NCBI RefSeq assembly: GCF_000737535.1
Contig: NZ_CP006269.1
Location: forward strand, 1,240,001-1,304,000
Direction of reading: 5' to 3'
DNA length: 64,000 nt
Source of the DNA: Synechococcus sp. KORDI-100
Lineage (GTDB): Bacteria; Cyanobacteriota; Cyanobacteriia; PCC-6307; Cyanobiaceae
Shown here: positions 16,702-25,132 of the stretch, in pieces
How positions within the stretch are numbered: position 1 is the first letter of the stretch
How the letters are laid out: each line of letters begins with the position of its first letter
Translations under genes and position numbers: made by a program
The notes under the pieces: model-generated
Databases searched by the model: none
Told to the model about the DNA's origin: nothing
Seen by the model: the letters and a program-made list of their open reading frames with translations, nothing else

Positions 16702-16896
16702 TCAGGAGCCCAGCTCATCCATGAGGCTTCCACTTAGAAGCTGTCCACGACTGACATCTAACTTTTTCACCAGTTCATGCAACAAAGCTGCCTCTTCCTT
16801 GTCAGGTGCATTCCCGCAACAGACCCTGCAAAGGGCTGCTCTCAGCTTTGAGTAGTCAGAGACAGCAATGGTGACTTGGATCTGGTCTTTAGCCAT
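16702..16896 (-). CDS. Small hypothetical protein
   Basis: 64 residues: MAKDQIQVTIAVSDYSKLRAALCRVCC, then EEAALLHELVKKLDVSRGQLLSGSL. A short beta strand followed by helices; C-R-V-C-C is notable. A related ending (KEEEADALLHEIE) appears in the small leftward frame at 60279, and both lie beside copies of the helical family and the Cys-rich family. Function unknown. Confidence 0.5.
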   Translation of the reverse strand: MAKDQIQVTIAVSDYSKLRAALCRVCCGNAPDKEEAALLHELVKKLDVSRGQLLSGSLMDELGS

Positions 16897-16911
16897 GCCA
16901 ACAGTCTGGCT

Positions 16912-16990
16912 TCAACCAGCCTCAGGAGCCCACCCCATCTGCTTCTGCCAGGTGGGGGCCCAGAGCTTGCACAATTTCTTTAGGTGGTGA
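16912..16990 (-). pseudogene. 3' fragment of the Cys-rich small protein family
   Basis: The leftward frame reads HLKKLCKLWAPTWQKQMGWAPEAG and stop, matching the last 24 residues of the intact gene at 17263-17493 (HLTKKCKLWAPTWQKTMGWAPEAG). Nothing upstream of it resembles the rest of the family. A remnant next to the intact copy. Confidence 0.7.
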
Positions 16991-17023
16991 CAACCACTGA
17001 CTGAAGCTCGCTGAGACTGACTG

Positions 17024-17266
17024 ATGGCTTACGGAGGTGCTGGTCCTGGAGCACAGGAGGGACCAAAGGCTGTTTTGCCTACCTGCGAGCCATGCCCAGA
17101 CTTTGAAGCATGCCAGCGGGACCTTTACATCGGAACAGCCGGGATAGCGCTTGGGGTCATTGCTTTCATTTGTCTTGCAGGAGGTGCCTGCTTGCTTGTG
17201 TTCTCAGGTAAAGGGTCTCTGATCCTGATTGAGCTTGAGCAGAACATTCAACGGTTACGTCGTTAA
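17024..17266 (+). CDS. Small single-pass membrane protein
   Basis: 80 residues: Gly/Pro-rich N-terminus, a cysteine cluster PTCEPCPDFEACQRD (residues 20-33), then one transmembrane segment (GTAGIALGVIAFICLAGGACLLVF) and a basic C-terminal tail EQNIQRLRR. The orientation is probably N-out, with the cysteines on the periplasmic side. The 3' end touches the convergent Cys-rich gene. Only this island copy of the region has it; the duplicate at 60600 does not. Confidence 0.6.
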   Translation: MAYGGAGPGAQEGPKAVLPTCEPCPDFEACQRDLYIGTAGIALGVIAFICLAGGACLLVFSGKGSLILIELEQNIQRLRR

Positions 17267-17493
17267 CCAGCTTCCGGTGCCCACCCCATTGTTTTCTGCC
17301 AGGTAGGAGCCCAGAGCTTGCACTTCTTAGTGAGGTGATCGCCTTGCGCCAATTGCTTCTGCCTGAGGTTGCAGCCAAGAAGCGTGTGGCAGTGGCGGTC
17401 TACGCCGTAACTGAAGTGCTGGCACGTCATGCAGATGCAGGCACCCTTCCACCCCTCCAGCTCGCGATCGTCAACAAAGTCCCACTCCTCCAC
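17263..17493 (-). CDS. Cys-rich, possibly zinc-binding small protein (copy 1)
   Basis: 76 residues with five Cys and four His: CICMTCQHFSYGVDRHCHTLLGC, then QGDHLTKKCKLWAPTW. The C-x2-C, H-C-H, C and final C spacing suggests one or two metal sites. No signal peptide. Near-identical to 60599-60829 (most of the gene lies in the 695-bp repeat); a frameshifted relative sits at 47028 and a fragment at 16912. Function unknown. Confidence 0.65.
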   Translation of the reverse strand: MEEWDFVDDRELEGWKGACICMTCQHFSYGVDRHCHTLLGCNLRQKQLAQGDHLTKKCKLWAPTWQKTMGWAPEAG

Positions 17494-17989
17494 GGCTATC
17501 TGACAAGTACACCAGTACTAGTACAGGCATGGCCGACAGCGCAACAGCGCCATTGGACAATGGAGAGGGGGCCGTACTTGGGAACCCTTCGCCAGCTAGC
17601 CGATCGGACTCATGGTTCTCCTGACAACACTGGCGAGCCTTGCGCTTGTCCCTTTCAGCTTCGTCCATCACAACGACTCTGATCCTTACGGGTGGCACAT
17701 GAGCTGCGAGCGTTTCCAGCAGCGCGCTGTCGAAATCGCCGCTGACAAAAACGTCAGCTACGCCTGGCGGATGAAGCTGATCGGATACCTGATGACGAAG
17801 CTTGAGGATCCCTCTTCCTGCGAGCTGGATCTGGCCGTCCTTCAACAGTTGCGAATCCCCGACCAGAGAAAAGCCCCAGCTCACCAGGCCAGGGCATCGT
17901 CGTTCTCATGACAACGGTCTAACCAGGCTGATGAGTATTTATACGTACGGCTTCCCCTACCTGCTAAATCCTGTCAATGGCCGCATTTG
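17295..17989 (+). repeat. 695-bp direct repeat, copy 1
   Basis: Aligns without gaps to 60631-61325 (constant offset 43336) with a single difference noticed (C at 17956, A at 61292). It covers most of the Cys-rich gene and all of the small secreted gene at 17612. Identity this high implies recent duplication or gene conversion. Confidence 0.9.
17612..17911 (+). CDS. Small secreted protein (copy 1)
   Basis: 99 residues: short signal MVLLTTLASLALVPFSFVHH, then DSDPYGWHMSCERFQQRAVEIAADKNVSYAWRMKLIGYLMTKLEDPSSCEL with two cysteines about 35 residues apart bracketing a helical region, and a polar tail. Divergent from the Cys-rich gene. The identical copy is at 60948-61247. I prefer this strand over the longer antisense frame (17471-17884) because of the signal peptide and helical regularity. 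Function unknown. Confidence 0.6.
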   Translation: MVLLTTLASLALVPFSFVHHNDSDPYGWHMSCERFQQRAVEIAADKNVSYAWRMKLIGYLMTKLEDPSSCELDLAVLQQLRIPDQRKAPAHQARASSFS

Positions 17990-18243
17990 CGCCGCAGGCT
18001 TGTTAGTGCGCTTCCTATCCGTTGCCTCCGGGCAATGACTGAGCCGTTGCCCTCCGGGGCAATGAATGAACCGCCGACTTCCCAGGCGAAGACTGAATTT
18101 TTGATAACCGGCTGACGTTTACCGGACGAATCAGAGCCTGCATCTGTGGGCGCTTCTATCTCTTCCCACCAGCAACTCCTGGACGCATAAAAGAAACGAC
18201 TCCGCCTCTGAGCGGACCTTTTCTATTCAGATATAAACCCTAA
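17912..18243. other. Intergenic region with short tandem repeat and hairpin
   Basis: Includes the end of the 695-bp repeat, then a degenerate tandem CGTTGCC(C)TCCGG(G)GCAATGA(C/A)TGA at about 18020-18070 and a hairpin CTCCGC-CTCTGA-GCGGA followed by CCTTTT (about 18198-18218) that may terminate transcription. No gene seen. Confidence 0.5.
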
Positions 18244-18636
18244 GTGATTAATTATGTCCGACAATTTTGTGAACTCATAGAGCGAATGAAAAGTGATTAT
18301 GTCCTTGAGGCTTTAGCCCACCTGCAGGAACAGCATGAAGGCGACTGCGCCAAGGCTGGACGAGAGAGGGTAAAGAAGGCAGTAGCTTTGGCTAAGACCA
18401 TAGGCGGCTTCTCAAATACAACCGTTTCTAAGTATTTCAAAGAGGAAGTCCTGCACGAACTGATTGAGTGTGCTGGGGATGATTTCGCAAGGATCATGTG
18501 TTCTGAAAAGGGTCATAGGATCCCAGAGCATCAGCAGATGTTCCAGCATTTCATCAACTCATGCGCTGCAATGTATGAGCACAGGAATGGAGTGGATCCA
18601 CAAGACACCCAGAACTTAGATAGACCCTTGGACTAA
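18244..18636 (+). CDS. Hypothetical protein with HTH-like segment
   Basis: 130 residues from GTG (or 116 from ATG 18286). Helical and charged. The stretch VKKAVALAKTIGGFSNTTVSKYFKEEVLHELIE has the spacing of a helix-turn-helix (turn at GGF, recognition helix TTVSKYF), so DNA binding is possible. The C-terminal half has Cys and His (HFINSCAAMYEHRNG). It is the last gene of the first accessory island before core genes resume. No family identified. Confidence 0.55.
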   Translation: MINYVRQFCELIERMKSDYVLEALAHLQEQHEGDCAKAGRERVKKAVALAKTIGGFSNTTVSKYFKEEVLHELIECAGDDFARIMCSEKGHRIPEHQQMFQHFINSCAAMYEHRNGVDPQDTQNLDRPLD

Positions 18637-18666
18637 AGGCAACCTAGGCAGTCAAACCTATTGCTA

Positions 18667-20181
18667 CTACTGATCTAATTGACTTTCGATCACATCCATC
18701 AATTTGAGATACGCGGGGATTCCCGTGTTGTCGGCGTCATCAAGATCCACATCTCGTCGCATCGCACTTCGGGCATTGTCGGCAATTACGGCATTCACCA
18801 CAAGATCAAGAGCTTCAGGAACCTCCAGGTTCTGCAGGGCTTCCGCATAACGACGGCTGTGAATCGGTCGTACTGATTCCTGGCAATAGTTCGAGAGCTC
18901 GCGGCTTTCCGTCATCACCTGAAAGGCCGTTTCCTTGACAACAGGGCGTCCGTAGATCGCCATGTACAGCAGGTTCACCATGGAGCAGTCGTTGACGGGG
19001 ATGGCATAACGACGGGCGATCTGAGGCCAGAAGCGCAACGACTTCAGTCCTTCGAGTGCGCCTCGACGCAGCCCGGCAGCCTCACACCAACTCTCCAGCT
19101 CCTCCATCGAGGCAGGACAGCGCCCCTGTTCCCGCATCTGCTGGGCCATGATCTGCCCCGCCTGGAAATTCCGGGTGGGTTGGCCGGATACCGGCAGCAT
19201 CATGCTGCCGCGCACATCGGCCACCATCGCTGTCAGCTGGGTGAAGGTGTGGTCGCGCACTTTCTCGAAATCCCCGTCGCGCACCAGGGTTGCCTCGATG
19301 CGTGGCACGGCGTATCCGAGTTCCGTGAGCGGGATCGGCTGCCGGTGATAGAGCCGTTGCCGATCGCTTCGTGCCATCGACACCGTGGCGGCCTGGTCGA
19401 GGCATTGATCCAGCAACAGGGTGAGCAGCGTTGGCAGCACACCTGGATTGTCCTGATGAAACCCATATCCAAATCCTGCGAACACCGAAGCCATGTTCTT
19501 GGCTGCTTTGATGTACTGCCCTTCAACGTTGTGCACTCCAGGAGAAACCTGGATATTGGGGGAGAGGCGGTCCAGCAGCTGCGCCCCGAGCATCGCGGTC
19601 AGGGCATTGGGGTGGCAGAAGTTGGCCGTGAAGCTGTCGAAGGGATTCCGCAGGGCTCCATGCCGGTGGAACCCTGAGAAAAAAGCCAGGTTGGGCTGTT
19701 TCTCACACAGCACATAGGCGCTGTTGCTGATCGGATCGTGGTTGAAGGATCCTGCCAGGCAGGCCAGAACAACCTGCTCGCGTCCCAATTCCTCCCGCAG
19801 CCGACAGGCCTCCAGCAGGTCTTCTTCGACGTAGCTGCTGTTCGCGCTCAGCACCACCAGGTCGCAGCGCTGAATCAGGTCCGCCAACGTGTTGGGGGTG
19901 CGTTGGCCGTTGACGCGATGGCTCCCCATGTCGAGCATCGTCTCGACATGGCCAGAATCCATGCTGTCGGTGGCGTCCTGGGAAAAGGCTCCCAGCAGTT
20001 CTCGCCCTGGTCTCACCGCCAGAAGCAGTCTTCCGGCCTCGTTCTGCATGGCGCAGTTGTAAGCCAAGGACGCCGGGTAGAGCCCAACGCTGTAGAAACC
20101 CACCTTCGCGTTGTCCAATTCCAGGACCCGTTCCCGAATCGAACGGGCGTCCAGGCTGCGATCGAAGAAGGAATTCCGCAT
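18667..20181 (-). CDS. NAD(P)-binding dehydrogenase-like protein
   Basis: 504 residues. The N-terminal part has a Rossmann-like beginning (AKVGFYSVGLYPASLAYNCAM) and a second strand ending DLVVLSANSSYVEED, as in glycerol-3-phosphate and 6-phosphogluconate dehydrogenases. The middle has a helical domain with EGQYIKAAKNMASVFAGFGYGFHQDNPG, similar in layout to their C-terminal domains. The usual GxGxxG is altered to GLYPAS. A long C-terminal extension follows. I would call it dehydrogenase-like, substrate unknown. GC-rich, core gene; convergent with the island. Confidence 0.6.
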   Translation of the reverse strand: MRNSFFDRSLDARSIRERVLELDNAKVGFYSVGLYPASLAYNCAMQNEAGRLLLAVRPGRELLGAFSQDATDSMDSGHVETMLDMGSHRVNGQRTPNTLADLIQRCDLVVLSANSSYVEEDLLEACRLREELGREQVVLACLAGSFNHDPISNSAYVLCEKQPNLAFFSGFHRHGALRNPFDSFTANFCHPNALTAMLGAQLLDRLSPNIQVSPGVHNVEGQYIKAAKNMASVFAGFGYGFHQDNPGVLPTLLTLLLDQCLDQAATVSMARSDRQRLYHRQPIPLTELGYAVPRIEATLVRDGDFEKVRDHTFTQLTAMVADVRGSMMLPVSGQPTRNFQAGQIMAQQMREQGRCPASMEELESWCEAAGLRRGALEGLKSLRFWPQIARRYAIPVNDCSMVNLLYMAIYGRPVVKETAFQVMTESRELSNYCQESVRPIHSRRYAEALQNLEVPEALDLVVNAVIADNARSAMRRDVDLDDADNTGIPAYLKLMDVIESQLDQ

Positions 20182-20237
20182 TCGGGGAGCCTACGAGGGC
20201 CCTGTTGGAGAGACTGGTCCAGCGCTCCCGTTTCACG

Positions 20238-20822
20238 ATGACCCTCACCCTTTACGGCGCCCCGCAGACCAGGGTGTCGATGCCGCGCTGGTATCTGGAG
20301 GAGAAGGGCATCCCCTACGAGCTGGTGATGCTGGATCTTGCAGGACAAGAACACCGTCAGCCGGACTATCTGGCGATCAATCCCTTCGGCAAGCTGCCCG
20401 CCCTGGTTGATTCCGGTATGGCAGGGGCCGATGGTCAGCCGCTCTCGCTGTTCGAATCAGGAGCGATCCTCCAGCATCTTGAGGATCATTACAGCGGCGA
20501 GCCGAGGTCTGCCGTGGAGCGATCGCTCACAACCCAATGGCTGCTGTTTGCCAATGCCACCCTGGCCATTGCTTTGTTTGTTCCCAGCAATCGGGAACGG
20601 GAATTTCCCCGCCTCATGCAGGAACTCAACTGTCAGCTGGCATCCGGCAGGCCGCTGGTGGGTGCGTCCTGGGGTGCTGCGGACTGTGCTGTGACGGCCT
20701 ACCTCGCCTACCTGCCGATCTTCTTCCCGCAGGAGGATCTCTCTCCTTACCCCGCGATTCAGCAGCGGATCGATCAGACCCGCCAACGCCCCGCCTATCG
20801 CAAGGTGATGGGCATGGCCTGA
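20238..20822 (+). CDS. Glutathione S-transferase family protein
   Basis: 194 residues from ATG 20238. N-terminal thioredoxin-like domain MTLTLYGAPQTRVSMPRWYLEEKGIPYE with the cis-Pro motif FGKLPALVD and the glutathione-binding ESGAILQHLEDHY, then the all-helical C-terminal domain with CAVTAYLAYL and the final P-A-Y-R-K-V. Catalytic Ser/Tyr/Cys assignment is unclear (GAPQTRVS). Probable role in stress or xenobiotic thiol chemistry. Divergent from the dehydrogenase-like gene. Confidence 0.85.
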   Translation: MTLTLYGAPQTRVSMPRWYLEEKGIPYELVMLDLAGQEHRQPDYLAINPFGKLPALVDSGMAGADGQPLSLFESGAILQHLEDHYSGEPRSAVERSLTTQWLLFANATLAIALFVPSNREREFPRLMQELNCQLASGRPLVGASWGAADCAVTAYLAYLPIFFPQEDLSPYPAIQQRIDQTRQRPAYRKVMGMA

Positions 20823-20857
20823 CGGGCGCGGTGTAATGCGGTCAACGCATCGATTCG

Positions 20858-21322
20858 ATGACTCGCGATCGCTCAGAGTTGCTGATGGCCTACCGCTGGC
20901 CCGCGGCGTTGCTTGCCTCCAGCATCGTTCTGGCGAGTGCTGCTTTGTTCATCGCATGGCTGGCGATGCGGTTTCTCAGTCAACCGATTCCGATTCGGAT
21001 CGAGGGCGGTTTGGATGTCGATCGACTTGTGATGCCGGCCAGCCTCACGATTGAGGCGAAACAGCCCTTACCGGTGGTGGGCGTGGTGGACGTCAACGAT
21101 GAGGTTCGCATCGCCGATGATGCCCCCCTGGCAATCGGTGGTTCTGTCACGGTGCGCGAGATCCAGACCCCGCTGCAGGTGAGGGCCAAGGCGAGCGTTG
21201 ACGGTCCCGTGCAGGTCTCCAGTCCTGACCCACTGAAGGTTGAGGGTGATGTCTCGGTGGACGGTGTTGTTCAGATCAAAGGCAAGGTCGGCGCTGAAGT
21301 GCGCCCCAAGCTTTTTCCTTGA
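20858..21322 (+). CDS. Membrane-anchored beta-repeat protein 1
   Basis: 154 residues: an N-terminal transmembrane anchor (ALLASSIVLASAALFIAWLAM), the juxtamembrane motif LSQPIPIRIEGGLDVDRLVMPASLTIE, then short V-rich repeats (VVDVNDEVRI, GSVTVREI, SVDGPVQV, GDVSVDGVVQIKGKVG), suggesting a beta-solenoid or extended beta domain in the periplasm. The next gene encodes a paralogue sharing the juxtamembrane motif almost exactly, so the pair arose by tandem duplication. Confidence 0.7.
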   Translation: MTRDRSELLMAYRWPAALLASSIVLASAALFIAWLAMRFLSQPIPIRIEGGLDVDRLVMPASLTIEAKQPLPVVGVVDVNDEVRIADDAPLAIGGSVTVREIQTPLQVRAKASVDGPVQVSSPDPLKVEGDVSVDGVVQIKGKVGAEVRPKLFP

Positions 21323-21403
21323 CCGACAAAGGACTGACCGTCCCATCTCGGGCGTCTCAGCCTTGGAATCAAGGAAAAATAAGAGTCTTCTGCCGCAGAT
21401 GTG

Positions 21404-22000
21404 ATGACCGGTTCGAAGCAGCAGCAACAGAGCCCTGGTCCTGTGATCGCTTATCGACCCTCCACCCGGTCGCAGTGGTTGTTCGCGTATCGCTGGCCAC
21501 TGGCTGTGGTGATCTCCAGTTTGATCCTGGCTGGTGCGCTGCTGCGGATTCTCAGTCAGCCCATTCCGATCCGCATCGACGGTGGTGGACTCAATGTTGA
21601 TCGGCTCGTGATGCCATCCACCGTCACGATTCGGACGGATGGTCCCCTACCGGTGAATGCCGGTGTCACGGTCGATGGCGACAGCCGACGGGATGGTGAT
21701 CAGCCCATCAAGATCACCGGGCCTGTGCGTGTTGAGCGGATCGCCGCTCCTGTGGCCATCCAAGGCGATGTCGGAGCGAGCCTGAAGGGCACGGTGCAGA
21801 CCAACGTCGGCTCGATTGAAAGCCCGATCGGACTCAAGTCACCCGTTGCCGTCACAACTGAAGAGCCCCTGCAGGTGAAAGGAGGCGTCACGGTTGAAGA
21901 ACCTGTCGTCGTTGACGGAGCGGTGGACGTCAACGGAGACGTTGACGTGTCCGGCGCTGTGGGAATCGACGGCAAGGTAGGGACCCGGATCGGATTCTGA
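21404..22000 (+). CDS. Membrane-anchored beta-repeat protein 2
   Basis: 198 residues from ATG 21404 (a GTG just upstream is possible). Transmembrane anchor WPLAVVISSLILAGALLRI, then LSQPIPIRIDGGGLNVDRLVMPSTVTI shared with the preceding protein, then repeats of about 10-12 residues (GVTVDGD, PVRVERI, PVAIQGDVG, GGVTVEEPVVVDGAVDVNGDVDVSGAVGIDGKVG). The repeating V-x-G-D/V-x-V pattern fits a right-handed beta structure. Likely co-transcribed with protein 1; role unknown, perhaps envelope spacing. Confidence 0.7.
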   Translation: MTGSKQQQQSPGPVIAYRPSTRSQWLFAYRWPLAVVISSLILAGALLRILSQPIPIRIDGGGLNVDRLVMPSTVTIRTDGPLPVNAGVTVDGDSRRDGDQPIKITGPVRVERIAAPVAIQGDVGASLKGTVQTNVGSIESPIGLKSPVAVTTEEPLQVKGGVTVEEPVVVDGAVDVNGDVDVSGAVGIDGKVGTRIGF

Positions 22001-22004
22001 TGGC

Positions 22005-23306
22005 TTACGTCGTTTTGTTCCTCGGTGCCTGACCATCACCGACGGTGAGACCTTTCTGCCATCGGGCTGTTTGCCTCAGCAGAACAGCCATCAGTGCCGC
22101 CATGGCCAGTGCTGGCCAGAGCCAACCATCCCAGCTGATCAGCGCTGCAGACGTCCACAAGCCTCCCCACAGCCATGGTCGGATCGCTTGGATTCGTCGC
22201 AGGGCGGTGGAACAGCTGCGGCAGTTCACCGTGTGACTGTGGTAGCGATCCATCAGGGCTTCCGTGGCCTGACGTGGAGGCAGAGGCTGACCTGCGAATG
22301 GCTCTCCACCATTGCCGTTGATCCAGCGATGCAGAGCGGCGACGTAGACGTCGGCACTTGTGGGCAGAAAGAAGGCGCGTTCGCTGGCTGCACTGCCACC
22401 ATTCCGCTCAAGAACACGCTCCTGCCAATGCAGGAAAACCTGGTCGTCCTCCAGAACCTTGTGGTTTCCGATGTGCTGCAGCCAGCGGGGACGCAGGCTG
22501 ATCAGTAATTTCGGAGCGGCGGCCTGAAACTGAAACGGGAAACGCGCAAACAGACGACACTCACCGCGGCGGATCGGGACGGCATAGACAACGGTGAGAA
22601 TGCGAGCGAACCCCTTGGCCGTGAGGTCATGCCACATCAGCTGGGGTGCCATGAACTGGGTGGCTTGTGAACCGAGTGTTCCGCGACGCGGCCCCTCGTC
22701 CCAGAAAGCCTCGAATCCATGCTCATCCTCACGGGTGATCGCGGCCAGAACAGGAGCTGCGTTCTCGCGTTTCCCAACGGTTTTGTGGTGCGTGAAGGGG
22801 ACGTGGCTCACATCCAGAACGTTTTCCAACAGGGTCACGGCATCCATCGGGAGATCCCGAAAGGTGTCCTGGACCGTCCAGCTCTCCGGACGTTCGTCGA
22901 GAACCGGCACCAATGGCAACGCCGTTGGATCGGCCGCATCCGGCGCCCCCATCCAAACAAACAACAATCCCTGTCCGCACGCGGACGGCAAACTGGCGCA
23001 GCGTGATCGACGGCCCTCTGATTTGGTTCCCTCCTCCGCTTGAGGAATGGTTTTGCAATGCCCTTCGCCGTCAAAACTCCAGCCGTGATAAGGACATTCC
23101 AGTTGTCCTTCGGCGTTGATCCGGCCTTCGCTGAGTGGCACCAGCCGATGCGGGCAGACATCAGGAAACACCCTCCAGCTCTCTCCAGGAGCGTCCCACC
23201 AGATCACGAGATCTCGATCCAGCAAGGTGAAGCGACTCGGTTGTGCTGGATCGAGATCCTGCAGGTAGGACACGGGCCACCACTGCTCGGTCCAGGTGGG
23301 ATGCAT
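22005..23306 (-). CDS. Rieske oxygenase, pheophorbide a oxygenase-like
   Basis: 433 residues. Rieske [2Fe-2S] site C51-x-H53...C71-x2-H74 (CPHRLVPLSEGR, CPYHGW). Mononuclear iron ligands in ENVLDVSHVPFTHH (N-x2-D-x3-H-x4-H). The C-terminal part has a C-x2-C (NCRSCS) and two hydrophobic helices (PWLWGGLWTSAALISWDGW, LWPALAMAALMAVLL). This domain set defines the PaO/LLS1/Tic55 group, membrane-bound monooxygenases acting on chlorophyll breakdown products or related pigments. The exact substrate in this organism is not deducible. Its 5' region is monocistronic. Confidence 0.85.
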   Translation of the reverse strand: MHPTWTEQWWPVSYLQDLDPAQPSRFTLLDRDLVIWWDAPGESWRVFPDVCPHRLVPLSEGRINAEGQLECPYHGWSFDGEGHCKTIPQAEEGTKSEGRRSRCASLPSACGQGLLFVWMGAPDAADPTALPLVPVLDERPESWTVQDTFRDLPMDAVTLLENVLDVSHVPFTHHKTVGKRENAAPVLAAITREDEHGFEAFWDEGPRRGTLGSQATQFMAPQLMWHDLTAKGFARILTVVYAVPIRRGECRLFARFPFQFQAAAPKLLISLRPRWLQHIGNHKVLEDDQVFLHWQERVLERNGGSAASERAFFLPTSADVYVAALHRWINGNGGEPFAGQPLPPRQATEALMDRYHSHTVNCRSCSTALRRIQAIRPWLWGGLWTSAALISWDGWLWPALAMAALMAVLLRQTARWQKGLTVGDGQAPRNKTT

Positions 23307-23592
23307 GACGTCCTCAAAAGGGTGAGGGCCATGATCGCGAAATGTCCGATGGATCGACTTGAGCCTGTCCCTGCCATTGGCTGAATTCAGATGTCTTCCC
23401 AGGCGTGTATTCCGTCATCGGCCGCCGCGCTTCGATGAGAGGCGGTCTGGGTCTGGGAACACAGATGCTTCAAACGAAATGACGTTGAAGGCCCCAGTGT
23501 TCCCTGCTATCCGTCACCAGCAAAAAACCTGGGCGCACTGAAAAACTAATCTTGACAGGAGATTATGATGATTGAAAAGATAATTAATTTTA

Positions 23593-25029
23593 GTGTCTGC
23601 TATTCATTCGCATTCAGTTAACAATGAGCATCCAGATGATCATGCAGCCGTTGGGAATCCTGATGCCTTGCCGAAAGGCTTTCCCTGTGTCCTTCTGAAT
23701 GATTCTGTGCAATGGAATGAGGATGTTGTTGAACTGGACCAATTTGGAAAATGGAAGCTGATTCTTATGAATCCTGAGAGGTTTCAGGCTGGGAATATTG
23801 CAATTCTCAAGCGTGGGAAGAAGATTGTCCTGATTGATAGTGGTTGTGCAAGAAATTATGAAAAGCTGGTTAAAAAGGTTGCCAATAAGGATTACGCACC
23901 GTTTTTTCTGGTGAATACCCATGCGCATCCCGATCACACAGGCGCCAATGTTGAAATGGCTGGAGAGGGTGCCATGGTTTTGGCGCACCGCAATGCTCGT
24001 CAGCACATGGTGCGCTATGGCTTGCCAGGGGAGTCTGGTTTACCCATCCTCACATTCAGGCGCCGTATGACGCTCTACGCAGGTAAGCAGCGCATGCGTT
24101 TGCTCAGCCTTGCACCAGGTCATACCGATGGCGATTTAGCAGTGTGGGTTCCGGAAATGAATCTTCTTCATACCGGAGATGTTTTTATGAGCAGAGATTA
24201 TCCTTTGATTGATAGCAACAGCGGCGGAACGATATTGGGTCTGATCAGGTCGGTCAACAGATTGGTTCGACGTTCGGATCGAGACACGGTCATCATTCCT
24301 GGGCATGGGGACCTGGCAGGTCGAAAGGAGCTTGTTCAATACCAGAACATGCTGGTGAATGTCACCGATGATGTTCAATATCACAAAAATCTTGGGCTTG
24401 ATCTTGAATCGATTAGGGATCTCAATTTAACGAAAAAATACGATAAGAAGTGGGGGCAAGGTGATTTAATCACGGGCCGTCAGTTTGTGGGATTTGTCTA
24501 CAACACGTTGCCAGATGCGACCATTTCGCCATCGAAAAAAGAATTGCCTGGCCACAAGGCCCATGATCATGATTCAGGGGAGCCTGAGGTTTGTTTGTCC
24601 CATCTTTTTGTGAAGCGGGCGACGCTTGAGGTGGGTGAAAAAGGCAGAGCTGCTTTGAGCTTTGATTTGAATGATCGTGACGCGGGTCAGTTTGATGCTG
24701 GCGTACAGGATCGTCTTACGGGGCTGTCGTCATCCAAAGCTTGGTCAGCTCGAGATCTGGTTTCTGATGGCGGTACCGGTCCTTCGGCCTTGTTCAGTTT
24801 TGAGTTGAGAGGGCCAGCTGAAGACGAACGTTTTTTGATCCTTGATGGGCGGTTAAAGAGGACATCCTTTGATGACGATCGGATGACGATCGAGGTTGCT
24901 TTCGATGCCGATGATTTCAGATCCGAGCATAATTCAGACCTTGCTTCTGGCCTTGCTTCTGATGGTGTGATTGATCTTGCGTCTGTTCGGATTGATCAGA
25001 TGCAGTCATGCCCTCTGGGAGACACCTGA
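23593..25029 (+). CDS. Metallo-beta-lactamase-fold hydrolase with C-terminal domain
   Basis: 478 residues from GTG. Residues 50-250 form an MBL domain: HAHPDH at 110-115, the next His in APGHTDGD, the bridging Asp in LLHTGDVF, and PGHGDL. Residues 330-478 form a second, beta-rich domain (GEKGRAALSFDLND, PSALFSFELRGPAEDERFLILDGRLKRTS) unlike common MBL partners. No signal peptide. The two metals probably hydrolyse an ester or lactone; substrate unknown. The region 23307-23592 before it has no gene but a plausible promoter. Confidence 0.8.
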   Translation: MSAIHSHSVNNEHPDDHAAVGNPDALPKGFPCVLLNDSVQWNEDVVELDQFGKWKLILMNPERFQAGNIAILKRGKKIVLIDSGCARNYEKLVKKVANKDYAPFFLVNTHAHPDHTGANVEMAGEGAMVLAHRNARQHMVRYGLPGESGLPILTFRRRMTLYAGKQRMRLLSLAPGHTDGDLAVWVPEMNLLHTGDVFMSRDYPLIDSNSGGTILGLIRSVNRLVRRSDRDTVIIPGHGDLAGRKELVQYQNMLVNVTDDVQYHKNLGLDLESIRDLNLTKKYDKKWGQGDLITGRQFVGFVYNTLPDATISPSKKELPGHKAHDHDSGEPEVCLSHLFVKRATLEVGEKGRAALSFDLNDRDAGQFDAGVQDRLTGLSSSKAWSARDLVSDGGTGPSALFSFELRGPAEDERFLILDGRLKRTSFDDDRMTIEVAFDADDFRSEHNSDLASGLASDGVIDLASVRIDQMQSCPLGDT

Positions 25030-25132
25030 TCTGATTCGATAGAAGCAATATCGTTTGTTTGTGTGCTTCGCCATGAAGCGATGTTGACAGAATATTTTTA
25101 ATACTTTATTGGACGTTGGTTATATTATCTCA

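Noticed and set aside
17471-17884. 137-codon leftward frame inside the 695-bp repeat
   Set aside because: It is antisense to the signal-peptide protein at 17612 and shows no motif; its identical twin in the second copy reflects DNA identity only.
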